Shown: piece after piece, positions 1 to 11,986 of the stretch
Position numbering within the stretch: position 1 is the stretch's first letter
Layout of the letters: each line of letters opens with the position of its first letter
Origin: Plantago ovata
Lineage: Eukaryota; Streptophyta; Magnoliopsida; Lamiales; Plantaginaceae
DNA: 64,000 nt
Reading direction: 5' to 3'
Assembly (NCBI GenBank): GCA_028274465.1
Contig: CM051455.1
Span: forward strand, 113,001,547 to 113,065,546
Notes under the pieces: model-generated
Seen by the model: only the letters and a program-made list of their open reading frames with translations
Databases searched by the model: none
What the model was told of the DNA's origin: nothing
Translations under genes and position numbers: made by a program

Positions 1-54
1 AATTAGGAATCTAAAGCTGCAAATAAAAATAAATTAAATAGAAAAGGAGTTTAG

Positions 55-72
55 TCCCCGGCAACGGCGCCA
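55..72 (-). other. Primer binding site, tRNA-Asp type
   Basis: Read on the minus strand this is TGGCGCCGTTGCCGGGGA, which is complementary to the 3' end of plant tRNA-Asp. It lies 3 bases inside the LTR that starts at 76. The element it primes continues to the left, outside the window. Confidence 0.85.
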
Positions 73-75
73 ATT

Positions 76-1324
76 TGATGAACGGAGATTTGTCAGGTCT
101 CGATTCAGCAAATAATATTTGTTATTTAGCCAAAGGCAATCCACAACTACAACGAAAACCGTAGTGTAGTAGTAGAATGACTCGAGTGTCGTTCTCTCAG
201 GAATATACTAGCTTTATCAAATCTAATTAAGAAATAAAACAGTAGATCGAAAGCAATAGGGGTTTTCAAGCAGATAATGGAGATTGGTGATAGTATGGTC
301 CTTCTTAACATAATCGGTCGATAATCATGCATAAATTCCTCGGTCTTGCATAGAGATCTTTGAATCAATCTTGTGTCCTGTTGCAAGTATTAAGCACTAC
401 GAAGATAATATGGTCTGTCTTGTCAACAACTAACGTCCTATTGTGTTCCGTAATTATTCAACACTACGAAGATAATTTGTCTGATTGGTCGACAAGTGTC
501 CAAGTGTGCATAATAATCAATACAACATACGAGAATTTTGGTTGCAACTGATCAACGAAATAAAGCAATGACACGGAGTATAATGCGCGATATAGCCATT
601 AGCATGATTATCTTCCCTCGCTAAGAATTTACATACTACCACCATGATAAGTTAGCTACTCATAATAGGCATGCAATCAATAGCAATCATAGAAGAAAAC
701 ATATTGAAAGAAGAATAAAATAAGTAGATAAAAATGTAAGATACAAAGTTACCGAAGGTTGTCAATCTCCGGATGATTGCGATCCTACGCGCTCCAATCT
801 GCTATGAAAAAGTATCCCCTAAGCTATGGAACTCCCAGGACAGGACCCGGGAAGTTCCTACATAAAACTATAGAGAGAGGTGAGAAAGTAGGCTTGGAAA
901 GATATAATTTTCGGAGAAAAACTGAGCTCTATATATAGGCCCCGAAATTGCCCGCGGCGGTTCGCCCCACAGCTATTTCGCGGATTTCCGCGTTTTTCGA
1001 CGCGGTTTTGGATTTCTTCACCTTTTCGGACTCGGTTTTAGACTTCTAGTAGCCTTCTAACCTCCAGATTCGGCCCCTAGACTCCAAATACTATCCGGAA
1101 ACCTTGAGATACTCCAAATAGGCTTCTGGAACACCAATTCCTTGTAGACTTCAATATAATTGCCCCGAAATCTCCGAATTTCAACCAAAACCTGTAAAAT
1201 AAAATCTAAAGGGAAACGTGACACTATTCTAATAAAATGTACTAAAATATAGCTAAATTGACATAGAGGATAGCTAAAATAGGTGAAAAAGACTCGAATG
1301 AAAGTGTAAAATACACATTCATCA
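76..1324 (-). repeat. LTR of gag-protease gypsy family (left copy)
   Basis: This is a full-length LTR of 1,249 bp bounded by TGATGAA and TTCATCA. It matches the LTR at 6,730-7,983 along its whole length, and it resembles the LTRs at 56,575 and 59,708 more than those at 11,987 and 46,742. It carries the family's GC-rich GGCGGTTCGCCCC motif near 950, just upstream (minus strand) of a TATATATA box near 930. A primer site follows on its minus-strand 3' side, and a second internal region lies on the other side, so the LTR is shared. Confidence 0.85.
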
Positions 1325-2900
1325 AAAGGGCAGTGGTATCAGAGCCTCCTCTCCAATGTTTTACACCCCGTGGAGGTTACAGCGAGCTGCTCGGGTATTC
1401 AGAGGTTGTCTTCCATTTCTCCTATGTCGACCACATTCTCTACAGTTGATGCTTCCGATGTCTATATGATGCTCCTTTAGAGGCAGGCAAGGGGAACCCC
1501 AACGAGGGCTGGGCACCCATGTCATTATGTTTTGGAACCAAGCTAGCGCTCCAGAACCTTCTAGCAACTGCGAACTCAAGTTTGAATCCGTTGCGGCGAG
1601 AATGTCCCAATGCCTTCCAGTTCACATGAACTTTTTAGTCATTGTGATGGATTGCTGACGTAATAATGGTTTCCGTCCCTTCGTGGTGCATGAATAGGCA
1701 TAGGAGTCCTTACTCCAGGTGTACTCTAGCTCCTCCTTTTAGATAATCCACGACGTTGTTGCAAAATCCCTTGGCTCGAACGCACGTCTAACGAGGTCAC
1801 TCTTCTGATGGTTGTAATCGATCCCCTCCAATACTTCATAGTAATCATACGGGAATTCTCCTTTCCCTTGGCATGGTTCCTACAAACAACAGTTAGTACC
1901 TCGTATGACACAAAACTGACTCATGCATATGCTAGTGTAAGAACGAAACACACAAGTGATTAAATCAACAATCGAACTCCCCAAACCTTTAATGTCTAGC
2001 CTAGCTTCTTCATTATGCAACATACCAATGTAACTACTACATGCAATACATCACCTATGCTTTTGCTAGACAACCATATCCTAGATACAAGGCTCAATAC
2101 ATACCATAGTAGCGAAAAATTCTAGCATCAAAAGTCCTCATACTCAACAATTAAGCATTCTATCAACAAATCGACCATCATCACATCAATAAACACAATC
2201 ATATGCAAGAAATCAAAGATAAAGACATAATGCAAAACAAGATAATCATCTAGTAGCAAATTCCCAAATCAACGAACCAAGCATAATTGACCATGCAATT
2301 GATAGTAAATAACGCTTCTAATCACACAAACAACATACCCATGCATCAAATAAGCATAATTGAAGCTCAAATTAAAAACCCTAAATTTGAAAATTAGGGT
2401 ACATAAGAGATACCTCAGATCTGAAAATATAATGCACTAGGGAGAAATCTGTTCGATGAAAAGATATATCACGTAATAGGCTTCGATTTAAGCTAAGAAC
2501 ACTAAATTTGGTCAAGAAATGAAAAGTTATGAGGTTTTGAAGTAATTTTTCGCAATTTTCGGTTTTTGGGGAGGAAGAGTGATGAAGATATGAAGAAAAT
2601 GAGGTAAAGAGGGGAGGTCCGCGTTTTTAACTCTCTGGGACCTGGGGCGAGTCCGCCCCCGGTGTGGGGCGAGTCGCCCCATGCGGGGCGATTCGCCCCC
2701 CGCTCCCGATGGGGGAGACGGTCCTTTCGTCGAAAACGCGGTTTTTTAATCCCCAAACCAATTTTCTCATAAAACCACTCGAAAAATCTCACTCACACAT
2801 AAGCATATACGACACAGACATGAAAAATTCGCATACGAGAAACAAATAGTTCAAGAATGAATGCATGCAATAAAGCGGTAAAGAAAGCGATAAAAACTCC
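1325..2900 (-). other. Extra 3' segment of the gag-protease element, with leader-like and intron-like sequence
   Basis: This segment lies between the protease and the 3' LTR and has no counterpart in the related elements at 46,742 or 56,575. Read on the minus strand it holds a GC-rich palindromic patch (about 2,643-2,702), a pyrimidine-rich stretch like a plant 5' leader, and a GT...AG interval (about 1,880-2,413). An ATG follows a few bases after the AG, and then about 550 bp without a long open frame lead to the LTR. A polypurine-like GGTTTGGGGAGTT copy lies near 1,975. This could be a captured host gene start or part of an extra element gene. I do not recognise the product. Confidence 0.45.
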
Positions 2901-2912
2901 GGTTGCCTCCCG
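2898..2912 (-). other. Conserved hairpin after the protease
   Basis: A CCGGG/CCCGG-type hairpin with an AGGCAA loop lies just downstream of the protease reading frame. The same hairpin is present at 9,572-9,587, 49,572-49,587 and 61,464-61,479. In this copy one arm is a base shorter than in the others. Confidence 0.5.
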
Positions 2913-2977
2913 GATAGTCCATTGTTTAAAGTCTTTGACTCAACTCCTGTTTGTGCTATCTCTTCTTTTTGCGGGTA

Positions 2978-5150
2978 CTAGACTTCCCCTTCATTGATCT
3001 CCTCTCCATGCCACGAACCTGTGAATAAGAATAAAATAGGCTGCAAGACCACAGTAGTGAGTAGTGAAAGAAATATCAGGCGGATCAGGTGGATCAGATA
3101 TGGCTTGCAACACGTGTTTCTTGCCATCCACTTCAATAGTGCAGTTCTTTGGTAGATGTCCATCACGGAGTGTAGTTTAGTCAAGAACGTTCGCCCTAAG
3201 AGTATGACATCCCCCGTTCCAGGTGCAGACGCCGGCATAACTACAAAATTGGTGTATACAGAAGCTTCACCTATCTTGACCAAACACATTTTTCACAACG
3301 CCTTCGGGTCTCATAAAGGATCCATCCGCCAGTTGCACAATAGCCCTATGCTCAAATAGTTTTCCAAGGCTACTCTTTTCAAACACATTCAAAGGAGTAT
3401 GTTTGAGTAGTATCCCGTGTCTAGTGTGGCACGGACATCTTCAAGCTCACCAATCCCTACCTTAACATCGAAACTTTTGGGAGTGGCTCGGGATCCTCTT
3501 GCTCCTCATCACTTTCGTCAGAACCAATGTCCTTCTCTTCTTCCTTAGCCTGTAGAAGTTCTTCCTTCTTGCAACACTCGCACTTAGCAACCTTCTTGAT
3601 GGTGTTTTCGTCAGGTAGATCACCAGCTAATGTAATGGAATTCGACTTCTCAGTGTTGCTAGGCAGCTTTGCCTTGCTCCCTACTTGCTCCTCGGTCGAT
3701 CAACTCTTGCATCTTTTGATGGGCAAGCCTAGTGCTCTCTTCCAACCTATCAAGCCTTGCCCTAGCTTCTCAGAATCTTCTTCATAACGTTTGAGAAAAC
3801 TTTGGGTGTGATCAACCATCTTTTGCAAGTTCTCCATCAGTTGAGCCGACTTCGACTTCGGTGGCTCTTTCGGAGCGGGGTTTTCACAGTGATCATTACC
3901 ATAGTTTAGCCTACTACGGTCTTGGTTAGGGCCATAAGTTTGGTTAGCCGGTGCATATCCTTGATTGTTTCGGAATCCTCTTCTCAAAAATCCACCTCGA
4001 GGGTTCCTACCGTCTTGTCCGTAGCTAACTTCTTGAGTACCAAACTCCGTAGAAAAGGCTTCCTCTTCGCCTCCTGGAGCCCATTGCCATCATCATACGC
4101 AAGCTCCGATCTACACATATGAGCCCCATGCCCATAGTTCTTGCATATTCGGCATACTTCGTTCGAAACAGTTGTTCCGGTGGCGCTCTGAGGACTTGCT
4201 TCAATCGTTGGTAAAGCACTCGAATTGATCCCCATTCCCCCTATACATAGGGGCTTCTTGAGTCGGTGGAGCTTCAGGTCCACGTCTCCTAACCATTGCT
4301 CTTGGGTCCTTGAACTGTGAACCCTTAGCAAGCCTTTCGAAAACTGCCCAGACGACTTCTGCGGTTTCCTCCCAAATATTGCCTCGGCATTGGAAATCCA
4401 CCACTTGTTGGTTCTCGAAGGTTAGTCCATTGTAGAAGTGTTGGACTAGGTCAGAAAGTTCAAAACCATGGTGAGGGCACTTGTTCGTGAGATCTTGGAA
4501 TCCAGTGATTTGCGCCTCCATCATAGTCCTGCTTGAGAAATACTTCCCTCACACCTTGACTACGGCTAAAGTCAAAACGCGTTGTAGATGGTCTCATCAT
4601 AGTCCTGCTTAAATCAGTGATTTGCGCTTTAGCGCGGTAGTCAAGGTGTGAGGGAAGTATTTCTCCATGAAAGCTGAAAAAACTTCTCCAAGTTTCCAGC
4701 GAGCCTGCTGGAGATAATCAACCATGACTTGGCTCTGTCGCCAAGTCCCATAGCAAAAACCTTCATCCTCAACTCATCCGTTGTTATCTCAGCTCCGGGT
4801 CGTGGGAGTTGGTTGACGAAATCATCGATATCGTGCAAGTACCCCATACATCATCTTCCCTTGATAAGCCATAGAACCTCGGAAGTTGTTGGAATGCGTG
4901 GTTCTTGATTTCCAGATCTCGGGTTGCAGACGAAAGATCGCCGGTCCCCTCATCGATCCTTGGTGGGTGAACCCATGCTTTCAGTTGTCAGCTTCTGCCA
5001 TTCCGTCGATTTCCTTGAAAGACTGTGTAGAGATTCAGAGAAATCGGTATCCTCTATTTCCTCTAGTGCATGCCTTTCGAGTAGTCGCCTTCTTTGGTGG
5101 TAGACTTGTCGATCTCAGCAATTGAATCAGCAAGCGGTGTTTCCTTTAGA
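2978..5150 (-). pseudogene. gag-protease region of a gypsy element (left copy), broken
   Basis: In minus-strand order this has a Ty3 capsid-type gag (segments such as FYGLSREDVMGYLHDIDDF and AMGLGDRAKSWL), a CCHC zinc knuckle (CRICKNYGHGAHMC), a Lys/Glu-rich linker, and a retropepsin-like region after the DTGS site with VKIGEASVYTNFVVMPAS. It matches 9,620-11,850 closely. No reverse transcriptase or integrase follows. The frame is interrupted several times. Some interruptions may be sequencing error, because this half of the window looks unpolished. It is a fossil with no sign of current coding capacity. Confidence 0.8.
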
Positions 5151-5304
5151 TCGTGTATGCGGCATACACTATCTGTAACAGACTAGAGCAGTATCAGAGA
5201 TTAAAAATGGAGAACTAAAACTAATAGAATTAGGAATGAATGCTGAAAATATAAACAAATTAAATAGAAAAAGGAGTATAGTCCCCGGCAGCGCTGCGCC
5301 AATT

Positions 5305-5428
5305 TGATGAACGGAGATTGTCGGGTCCCGATTCAGCAAATAATTTGTTATTTAGCCAAGGCAATTCACCACAACTACAAATAAAACCGTAGTGTAGCAG
5401 TAGAATGACCTCGAGGTCGTTCTCTCAG
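5305..5428 (-). repeat. LTR fragment cut by the assembly gap
   Basis: This is the first 124 bases of a family LTR, starting TGATGAACGG and preceded by the Asp primer site at about 5,282-5,301. It resembles the start of the LTR at 11,987 rather than the one at 76. It ends at the run of N. Confidence 0.8.
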
Positions 5429-5528
5429 NNNNNNNNNNNNNNNNNNNNNNNNNNNNNNNNNNNNNNNNNNNNNNNNNNNNNNNNNNNNNNNNNNNNNNNN
5501 NNNNNNNNNNNNNNNNNNNNNNNNNNNN
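5429..5528. other. 100-N assembly gap
   Basis: A run of exactly 100 N is the usual placeholder for a scaffold join of unknown size. The sequence to the left ends inside an LTR and the sequence to the right begins inside a gag zinc-knuckle region, so the two sides do not continue one another. Confidence 0.98.
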
Positions 5529-6555
5529 TGTCCGTAGCTAACTTCTTGATGCCAAACTCCGTAAAAGGCTTCTTCTTCGCCTCCTCGAGCCCCAGTTGCC
5601 ATCATCGTATGCCTACCTCGATCATACATATGAGCCCCATTCCATAGTTCTTCCTTGGCATATTCGACATACTCATTGAACAGTTGTTTCCGGTGGAGCT
5701 CTTCTTTTGAGACTGCTTCATTCGGTGGTAAAGCACTCGAATTGATCCCATTCCCCCCGTTACATAGGGGCTTCTTGAGTCGGGGGAGCTTCAGGTCCAC
5801 GTCTAAAACCATTGCTCTTGGGTCCTTGAACTGCGAAGCCTTAGCAAGCCGTTCGAAAACTGCCCAGACGGCTTCTGCGGTTTTCCTCCAAATATTGCCT
5901 CGGCATTGGAAATCCACCACTGTTTGGTTCTCGAAGGTTAGTCCATTGTAGAAGTGTTGGACTAGTCCGAAAGTCAAAACCTGGTGAGGGGCACTTGTTC
6001 GTGGAGATCTTGAACCTCTCAATGCGGTGTAGACGGTCTCATCATAGTCTTGCTTGAAATCCAGTGATCTGCGCCTTTAGCGCGGTAGTCAGAGTGTGTG
6101 GGAAGTATTTCTCCATGAAGCTGAAAAAACCTTTTCCCAAGTGTCCCAGCGAGCCGGCTGGTAGAGAACTTCAGCCATGACTTGGCTCTGTCGCCAATCC
6201 CATAGCAAAAACCTTCATCCTTACTCTCCGTTGTTATGTCAGCTCCGGGTCGTGGGACTTGGTTGACGAAATCATCGATATCGTTCAAGTACCCCATCAC
6301 AGCTTCCCTTGATAAGCCATAGAACGCTCGGAGTTGTTGGAATGCGTGGTTCTTGATCTCCAGATCTCGGGGTGCAGGCGAAAGAACAATCGCCAGTCCC
6401 CTCATACAATCCTTGGTGGTTGTACCCATGCCTTCAGTGGTCTAGCTTTCTGCCATTCCGTCGATTTCCTTGAAAGGAGGCGCCTTCTTTTGGTGGTAGA
6501 GACTCTATCGATCTCAGCAATTGAATCAGCAAGCGGTATTCCTGCAGAACGTGTA
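5529..6555 (-). pseudogene. gag fragment of a gag-protease gypsy element, broken
   Basis: This minus-strand gag sequence runs from the N-terminal region (near 6,555) to around the zinc knuckle (near 5,600), where the gap cuts it. It is homologous to 10,690-11,850 and 58,000-59,050. Its primer site (6,709-6,726) and 5' LTR (6,730-7,983) lie to the right. It is interrupted several times and is more degraded than the gag at 9,620-11,850. Confidence 0.75.
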
Positions 6556-6729
6556 TGCGGCATACACAATCTGTGACAGGCTAGGAAAGGTGATTAGAAA
6601 CAAACTAGGAAAGCAATATTAGAGAGAGATTAAAAACGAAAACTAAAACTAAGAATTAGGAATCTAAAGCTGCAAATAAAAATAAATTAAATAGAAAAAT
6701 GAGTTTAGTCCCCGGCAAACGGCCCAATT

Positions 6730-7983
6730 TGATGAACGGAGATTGTCATCTCGATTCAGCAATAATATTTGTTTATTAGCCAAAGCAATCCACAACTACA
6801 CGAAAACCGTAGGTATAGTAGAAGAATGACTCGAGTGTCGTTCTCTCAGGACTATACTAGCTTTATCAAATCTAATAAGAAAATAAAACAGCAGATAGAA
6901 AGCAATAGGGGTTTTCAAGCAGATAATGGAGATTGGTGATAGTATGGTCCTTCTTAACATAATCGGTCGATATCATGATAAATTCTCGGTCTTGCATAGA
7001 GATCTTTGAATCAATCTTGTGTCCTGTTGCAAGTATTAAGCACTACGAAGATAATATGGGTCTGACTGTCAACAACTAACGTCCTAATGTGTTCCGTAAT
7101 TATTCAACACTACGAAGATAATTTGTCTGATTGGTCGACAAGTGTCCAAGTGTGCATAATAATCAATACAACATACGAAATTTTGTGTTGCAACTGATCA
7201 ACGAAATAAAGCATGACACGGAGTATAATGCGCGATATAGCCATTAGCATGATTATTTCCCTCGCTAAGAATTCACATACTACCACCAATGATAAGTTTA
7301 GCTACTCATAATAGGCATGCATCAATAGCAATCATAGAAGAAAACATATTGAAAGAAGAATAAAATAAGTAGATAAAAACGGTAAGATACAAAGTTACCG
7401 AAGGTTGTCAATCTCCGGATGATTGCGATCCTACGCGCTCCAATCTGCTATGAAAAGTATCCCCTAAGCTATGGAACTCCCAGGACAGCCCCGGGAAGTT
7501 CCTACCTAAAACTATAGAGAGAGGTGAGAAAGTAGGCTTGGAAAGATATGATTTTCGGAGAGAAAACTGAGCTCTATATATAGCCCCGAAATTGCCCGCG
7601 GCGGTTCGCCCCACAGGCGGTTCGCCCACAGCTATTTCGCGGAATTTCCGCGTTTTCGACGCGGTTTTGGATTTCTTCACCTTTTCGGACTCGGTTTTAG
7701 ACTTCTAGTAGCCTTCTAACCTCCAGATTCGGCCCCTAGACTCCAAAACTATCCGGAAACCTTCAGATACTCCAAATAGGCTTCTGGACACACCAATTCC
7801 TTGTAGACTTCAATATAATTGGCCCCCGAAATCTCCGAATTTCAACCAAAACCTGTAAAATAAAATCTAAAGGGAAACGTGACACTATTCTAATAAAATG
7901 TACTAAATATAGCTAAATTAACATAGAGGATAGCTAAAATAGGTGAAAAAGACTCGAATGAAAGTGTAAATACACATTCATCA
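6730..7983 (-). repeat. Shared LTR of the gag-protease array
   Basis: This full LTR of 1,254 bp has ends TGATGAA/TTCATCA. On its left are an imperfect Asp primer site (6,709-6,726) and gag. On its right is the 3' part of a second element. It therefore serves as 5' LTR of one element and 3' LTR of the next. It is nearly the same as 76-1,324 and clearly different from the LTR at 11,987, so the two LTRs flanking 7,984-11,986 are not a young pair. Confidence 0.85.
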
Positions 7984-9560
7984 AAAGGCACAATGTATCA
8001 GAGCCTCCTTCTCCATGTTTTACACCCCTGGAGGTACAAACAAAACAGCGCTGCTCGGGTATTCAGAGGTTGTCTTCCTTTTCTCCTATGTCGACCACAT
8101 TCTCTACAGTTGATGCTTCGATGTCTATATGATGCCCCTTTAGAGGCAGGCAAGGGGAACCCCAACGAGGGGCTGGGCACCCATGTCATTTATGTTTTGG
8201 AACCAGCTAGTGCTCCCGAACCTTCTAGGCAACTGCGAACTCAAGTTTGAATCCGTTGCGGCGAGAAGTCCCAATGCCTTCCAGTTCACATGAACTTTTA
8301 GTCATTGTGATGGATGCTGACGTAATAATGGTTTCCGTCCCTTCGGTGGTGCATGAATAGGCATAGGAGTCCTTACTCCAGGTGTACTCTAGCTCCTCCT
8401 TTTAGATAATCCACGACGTTGTTGCAAAATCCCTGGCTCGAACGCACGTCTAACGAGGTCACTCTTCTTGACATGGTTTAATCGATCCCCCTCCAATACT
8501 TCATAGTAATCATACGGGAATTCTCCTTTCCCTTGGCATGGTTCCTACAAACAACAGTTAGTACCTCGTATGACACAAACTGACTCATGCATATTGCTAG
8601 TGTAAGAACGAAACACACAAGTGATTAAATCAACAATCGAACTCCCCAAAACCTTAATGTCTAGCCTAGCTTCTTCATTATGCAACATACCAATGTAACT
8701 ACGACATGCAATACATCACACTATGCTTTGCTAGACAACCAATATCCTAGAAACAAGGCTCAATACATACCATAGTAGCGAAAAATTCTAGCATCAAAAG
8801 TCCTCATACTCAACAATTAAGCATTCATCAACAAATCGACCATCATCACATCAATAAAACAATCATATGCAAGAAATCAAAGATAAAGACATAATGCAAA
8901 CAAAGATATATCATCTAGTAGCAAAATTCCCAAATCAACGAACCAAGCATAATTGACCATGCAATTGATAGTAAATAACGCTTCTAATCACACAAACAAC
9001 AACATACCCATGCATCAAATAAGCATAATTGAAGCTCAAATTAGAAAACCCTAAATTGAAAATTAGGGTACATAGAAGATACCTCAGATCTGAAAATATA
9101 ATGCACTAGGAGAAATCTGTTCGATGAAAAGATATATCACGTAATAGGCTTCGATTTAGCTAAAGAACACTAAATTTGGTCAAGAAATGAAAAAGTTATG
9201 AGGTTTGAAGAAGTAATTTTCGCAATTTTCGGTTTTGGGGAGGAAGAGTGATGAAGATATGAAGAAAATGAGGTTAAAGAGGGGAGGTCCGCGTTTTTAA
9301 CTCTCTGGGACCGGGGCGAGTCTCCCCCCGGTGTGGGGGCGAGTCGCCCCATGCGGGGCGATTCGCCCCCGCTCCCCGATGGTGGGGAACGGTCCTTTCG
9401 TCCGAAAACGCGCGGTTTTTAATCCCCAAAACCAATTTTCTCATAAAACCACTCGAAAAATCTCACTCAAACATAAGCTATACGACACAGACATGAACAA
9501 ATTCGCATACGAGAAGCAAATAGTTCAAGAATGAATGCATGCAATAAAGCGGTAAAGAAA
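7984..9560 (-). other. Extra 3' segment of the gag-protease element (right copy)
   Basis: This is the second copy of the segment at 1,325-2,900: a GC palindrome patch at about 9,312-9,371, a leader-like pyrimidine-rich tract, a GT...AG intron-like interval, and a GGTTTTGGGGAGTT polypurine-like copy near 8,650. No long open frame and no recognisable protein are seen. The two copies agree on structure, so the segment belongs to the element and is not a random insertion at one site. Confidence 0.45.
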
Positions 9561-9619
9561 GCGATAAAACTCCGGGTTGCCTCCCGGATAGCGCCATTGT
9601 ATAAAGTCTTTGACTCAAC

Positions 9620-11850
9620 TCCTGTTGTGCCTATCTTCTTTTTGCGGGTACTAGACTTCCCCTTCATTGATCTCCTCTCCATGCCACGAACCTGTGAATA
9701 AGAAATAAAATAGGCTGCAAGACCACAGTTGTGAGTAGTGAAAGAAATATCAGGCGGATCAGGTGGATCAGATATGGCTTGCAACACGTGTTTCTTCCAT
9801 CCACTCAATAGTGCAAGTTCTTTGGTAGATGTCCATCACGGAGCGTAGTTTTAGTCAAGAACGTTCGCCCTAAGAGTATGACATCCCCCGTTCCAGGTGC
9901 AGACGCCTGCATAACCCAAATTGGTGTATACAGAAGCTTCACCTATCTTGACCAACACATTTTTCACAACGCCTTCGGGTCTCATAAAGGATCCATCCGC
10001 CAGTTGCACAATAGCCCTATGCTCAGATAGTTTTCCAAGGCTACTCTTTTCAAACACATTCAAAGGGAGTATGTTTGAGTAGGATCCCGTGTCTAGTGTG
10101 GCACGGACATCTTCAAGCTCACCAATCCCTACCTTAACATCGAAACTTTTAGGGAGTGGCTCGGATCCTCTTGCTCCTCATCACTTTCGTCAGAACCAAT
10201 GTCCTTCTCTTCTTCCTTAGCCTGTAGAAGTTCTTCCTTCTTGCAACACTCCACTTAGCAACCTTCTTGATGGTGATTTTTCGTCAGGTAGATCACAGCT
10301 AATGTATGGAATTCGACTTCTTCTCAGTGTTGCTAGGCAGCTTGCCTTGCTCCCTACTTGCTCCTCGGTCGATCAACTCTTGCATCTTTTGATGGGCAAG
10401 CCTAGTGCTCTCTTCCAACCTATCAGCCTTGCCCTAGTCTTCTCAGAATCTTCTTCATAACGTTTGAGAAAACTTGGGTGTGATCAACCATCTTTGCAAG
10501 TTCTCCATCAGTTGAGCCGACTTCGACTTCGGTGGCTCTTTCGGAGCGGGGTTTTCGCAGTGATCATTACCATAGTTTAGCCTACTACGGTCTTGGTTAG
10601 GGCCATAAGTTTGGTTAGCCGGTGCATATCCTTGATTGTTTCGGAATCCTCTTCTCAAAAATCCACCTCGAGGGTTCCTACCGTCTTGTCCGTAGCTAAC
10701 TTCTTGAGTACCAAACTCCGTAGAAAAGGCTTCCTCTTCGCCTCCTCGAGCCCATTGCCATCATCATACGCAAGCTCCGATCTACACATATGAGCCCCAT
10801 GCCCATAGTTCTTGCATATTCGGCATACTTCGTTCGAAACAGTTGTTCCGGTGGCGCTCTTGAGGACTTGCTTCAATTCGTTGGTAAAGCACTCGAATTG
10901 ATCCCCATTCCCCCTATACATAGGGGCTTCTTGAGTCGGTGGAGCTTCAGGTCCACGTCTCCTAACCATTGCTCTTGGGTCCTTGAACTGCGAACCCTTA
11001 GCAAGCCTTTCGAAAACTGCCCAGACGGCTTCTGCGGTTTCCTCCCAAATATTGCCTCGGCATTGGAAATCCACCACTTGTTGGTTCTCGAAGGTTAGTC
11101 CATTGTAGAATTGTTGGACTAGGTCAGAAAGTTCAAAACCATGATGAGGGCACTTGTTCGTGAGATCTTGGAATCCAGTGATTTGCGCCTCCATCATAGT
11201 CCTGCTTGGAGAAATACTTCCCTCACACCTTGACTACCGCGCTAAAGTTCAAACGCGGTGTAGATGGTCTCATCATAGTCCTGCTTGAATTCAGTGATTT
11301 GCGCCTTTAGCGCGGTAGTCAAGGTGTGAGGGAAGTATTTCTCCATGAAAGCTGAAAAAAACTTCTCCCAAGTTTCCAGCGAGCCTGCTGGTAGATAACT
11401 CAACCATGACTTGGCTCTGTCGCCAAGTCCCATAGCAAAAACCTTCATCCTCAACTCATCCGTTGTTATCTCAGCTCCGGGTCGTGGGAGTTGGTTGACG
11501 AAATCATCGATATCGTGCAAGTACCCCATTACATCTTCCCTTGATAAGCCATAGAACCTCGGAAGTTGTTGGAATGCGTGGTTCTTGATTTCCAGATCTC
11601 GGGTTGCAGACGAAAGATCTCCGGTCCCCTCATACGATCCTTGGTGGGTTGAACGCATGCTTTCAGTGGTCTAGCTTCTGCCATTCCGTCGATTTCCTTG
11701 AAAAGACTGTGTAGAGATTCAGAGAAATCGGTATCCTCTATTTCCTCTAGTGCACGCCTTTCGAGTAGTTGCCTTCTTTGGTGGTAGACTTTGTCGATCT
11801 CAGCAATTGAATCAGCAAGCGGTGTTCCTTTAGATCGTGTATGCGGCATA
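9620..11850 (-). pseudogene. gag-protease region of a gypsy element (right copy), broken
   Basis: This gag begins near 11,850 (MPHTRSKGTPLADSIAEIDK). Retrotransposon gag segments lie at about 11,250-11,600, with the CCHC knuckle CRICKNYGHGAHMC near 10,810, an Asn/Tyr/Gly-rich linker, a coiled-coil-like Lys/Glu stretch, and a retropepsin with DTGS near 10,090 ending about 9,660. The protein would be packaged as capsid and protease. Nothing downstream encodes polymerase or integrase. The region is less damaged than the left copy, but the frame is still interrupted a few times. Confidence 0.8.
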
Positions 11851-11965
11851 CACTATCTGTAACAGACTAGAGCAGTATCAGAGATTAAAATGGAGAACTA
11901 AAACTAATAGAATTAGGAATTGAATGCTGAAAATATAAACAATTAAATAGAAAAAAGGAGTATAG

Positions 11966-11983
11966 TCCCCGGCAGCGGCGCCA
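11966..11983 (-). other. Primer binding site, tRNA-Asp type
   Basis: The minus strand is complementary to the tRNA-Asp 3' end with one mismatch. It lies three bases from the LTR that starts at 11,987, in the normal place for first-strand priming. Confidence 0.85.
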
Positions 11984-11986
11984 ATT

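Noticed and set aside
1334-1345. TGGTATCAGAGC next to an LTR end, like an initiator-Met primer site for a plus-strand element
   Set aside because: The adjacent LTR already has a proper tRNA-Asp site on its other side. The motif is imperfect in the second copy near 7,995, and no plus-strand gag follows.
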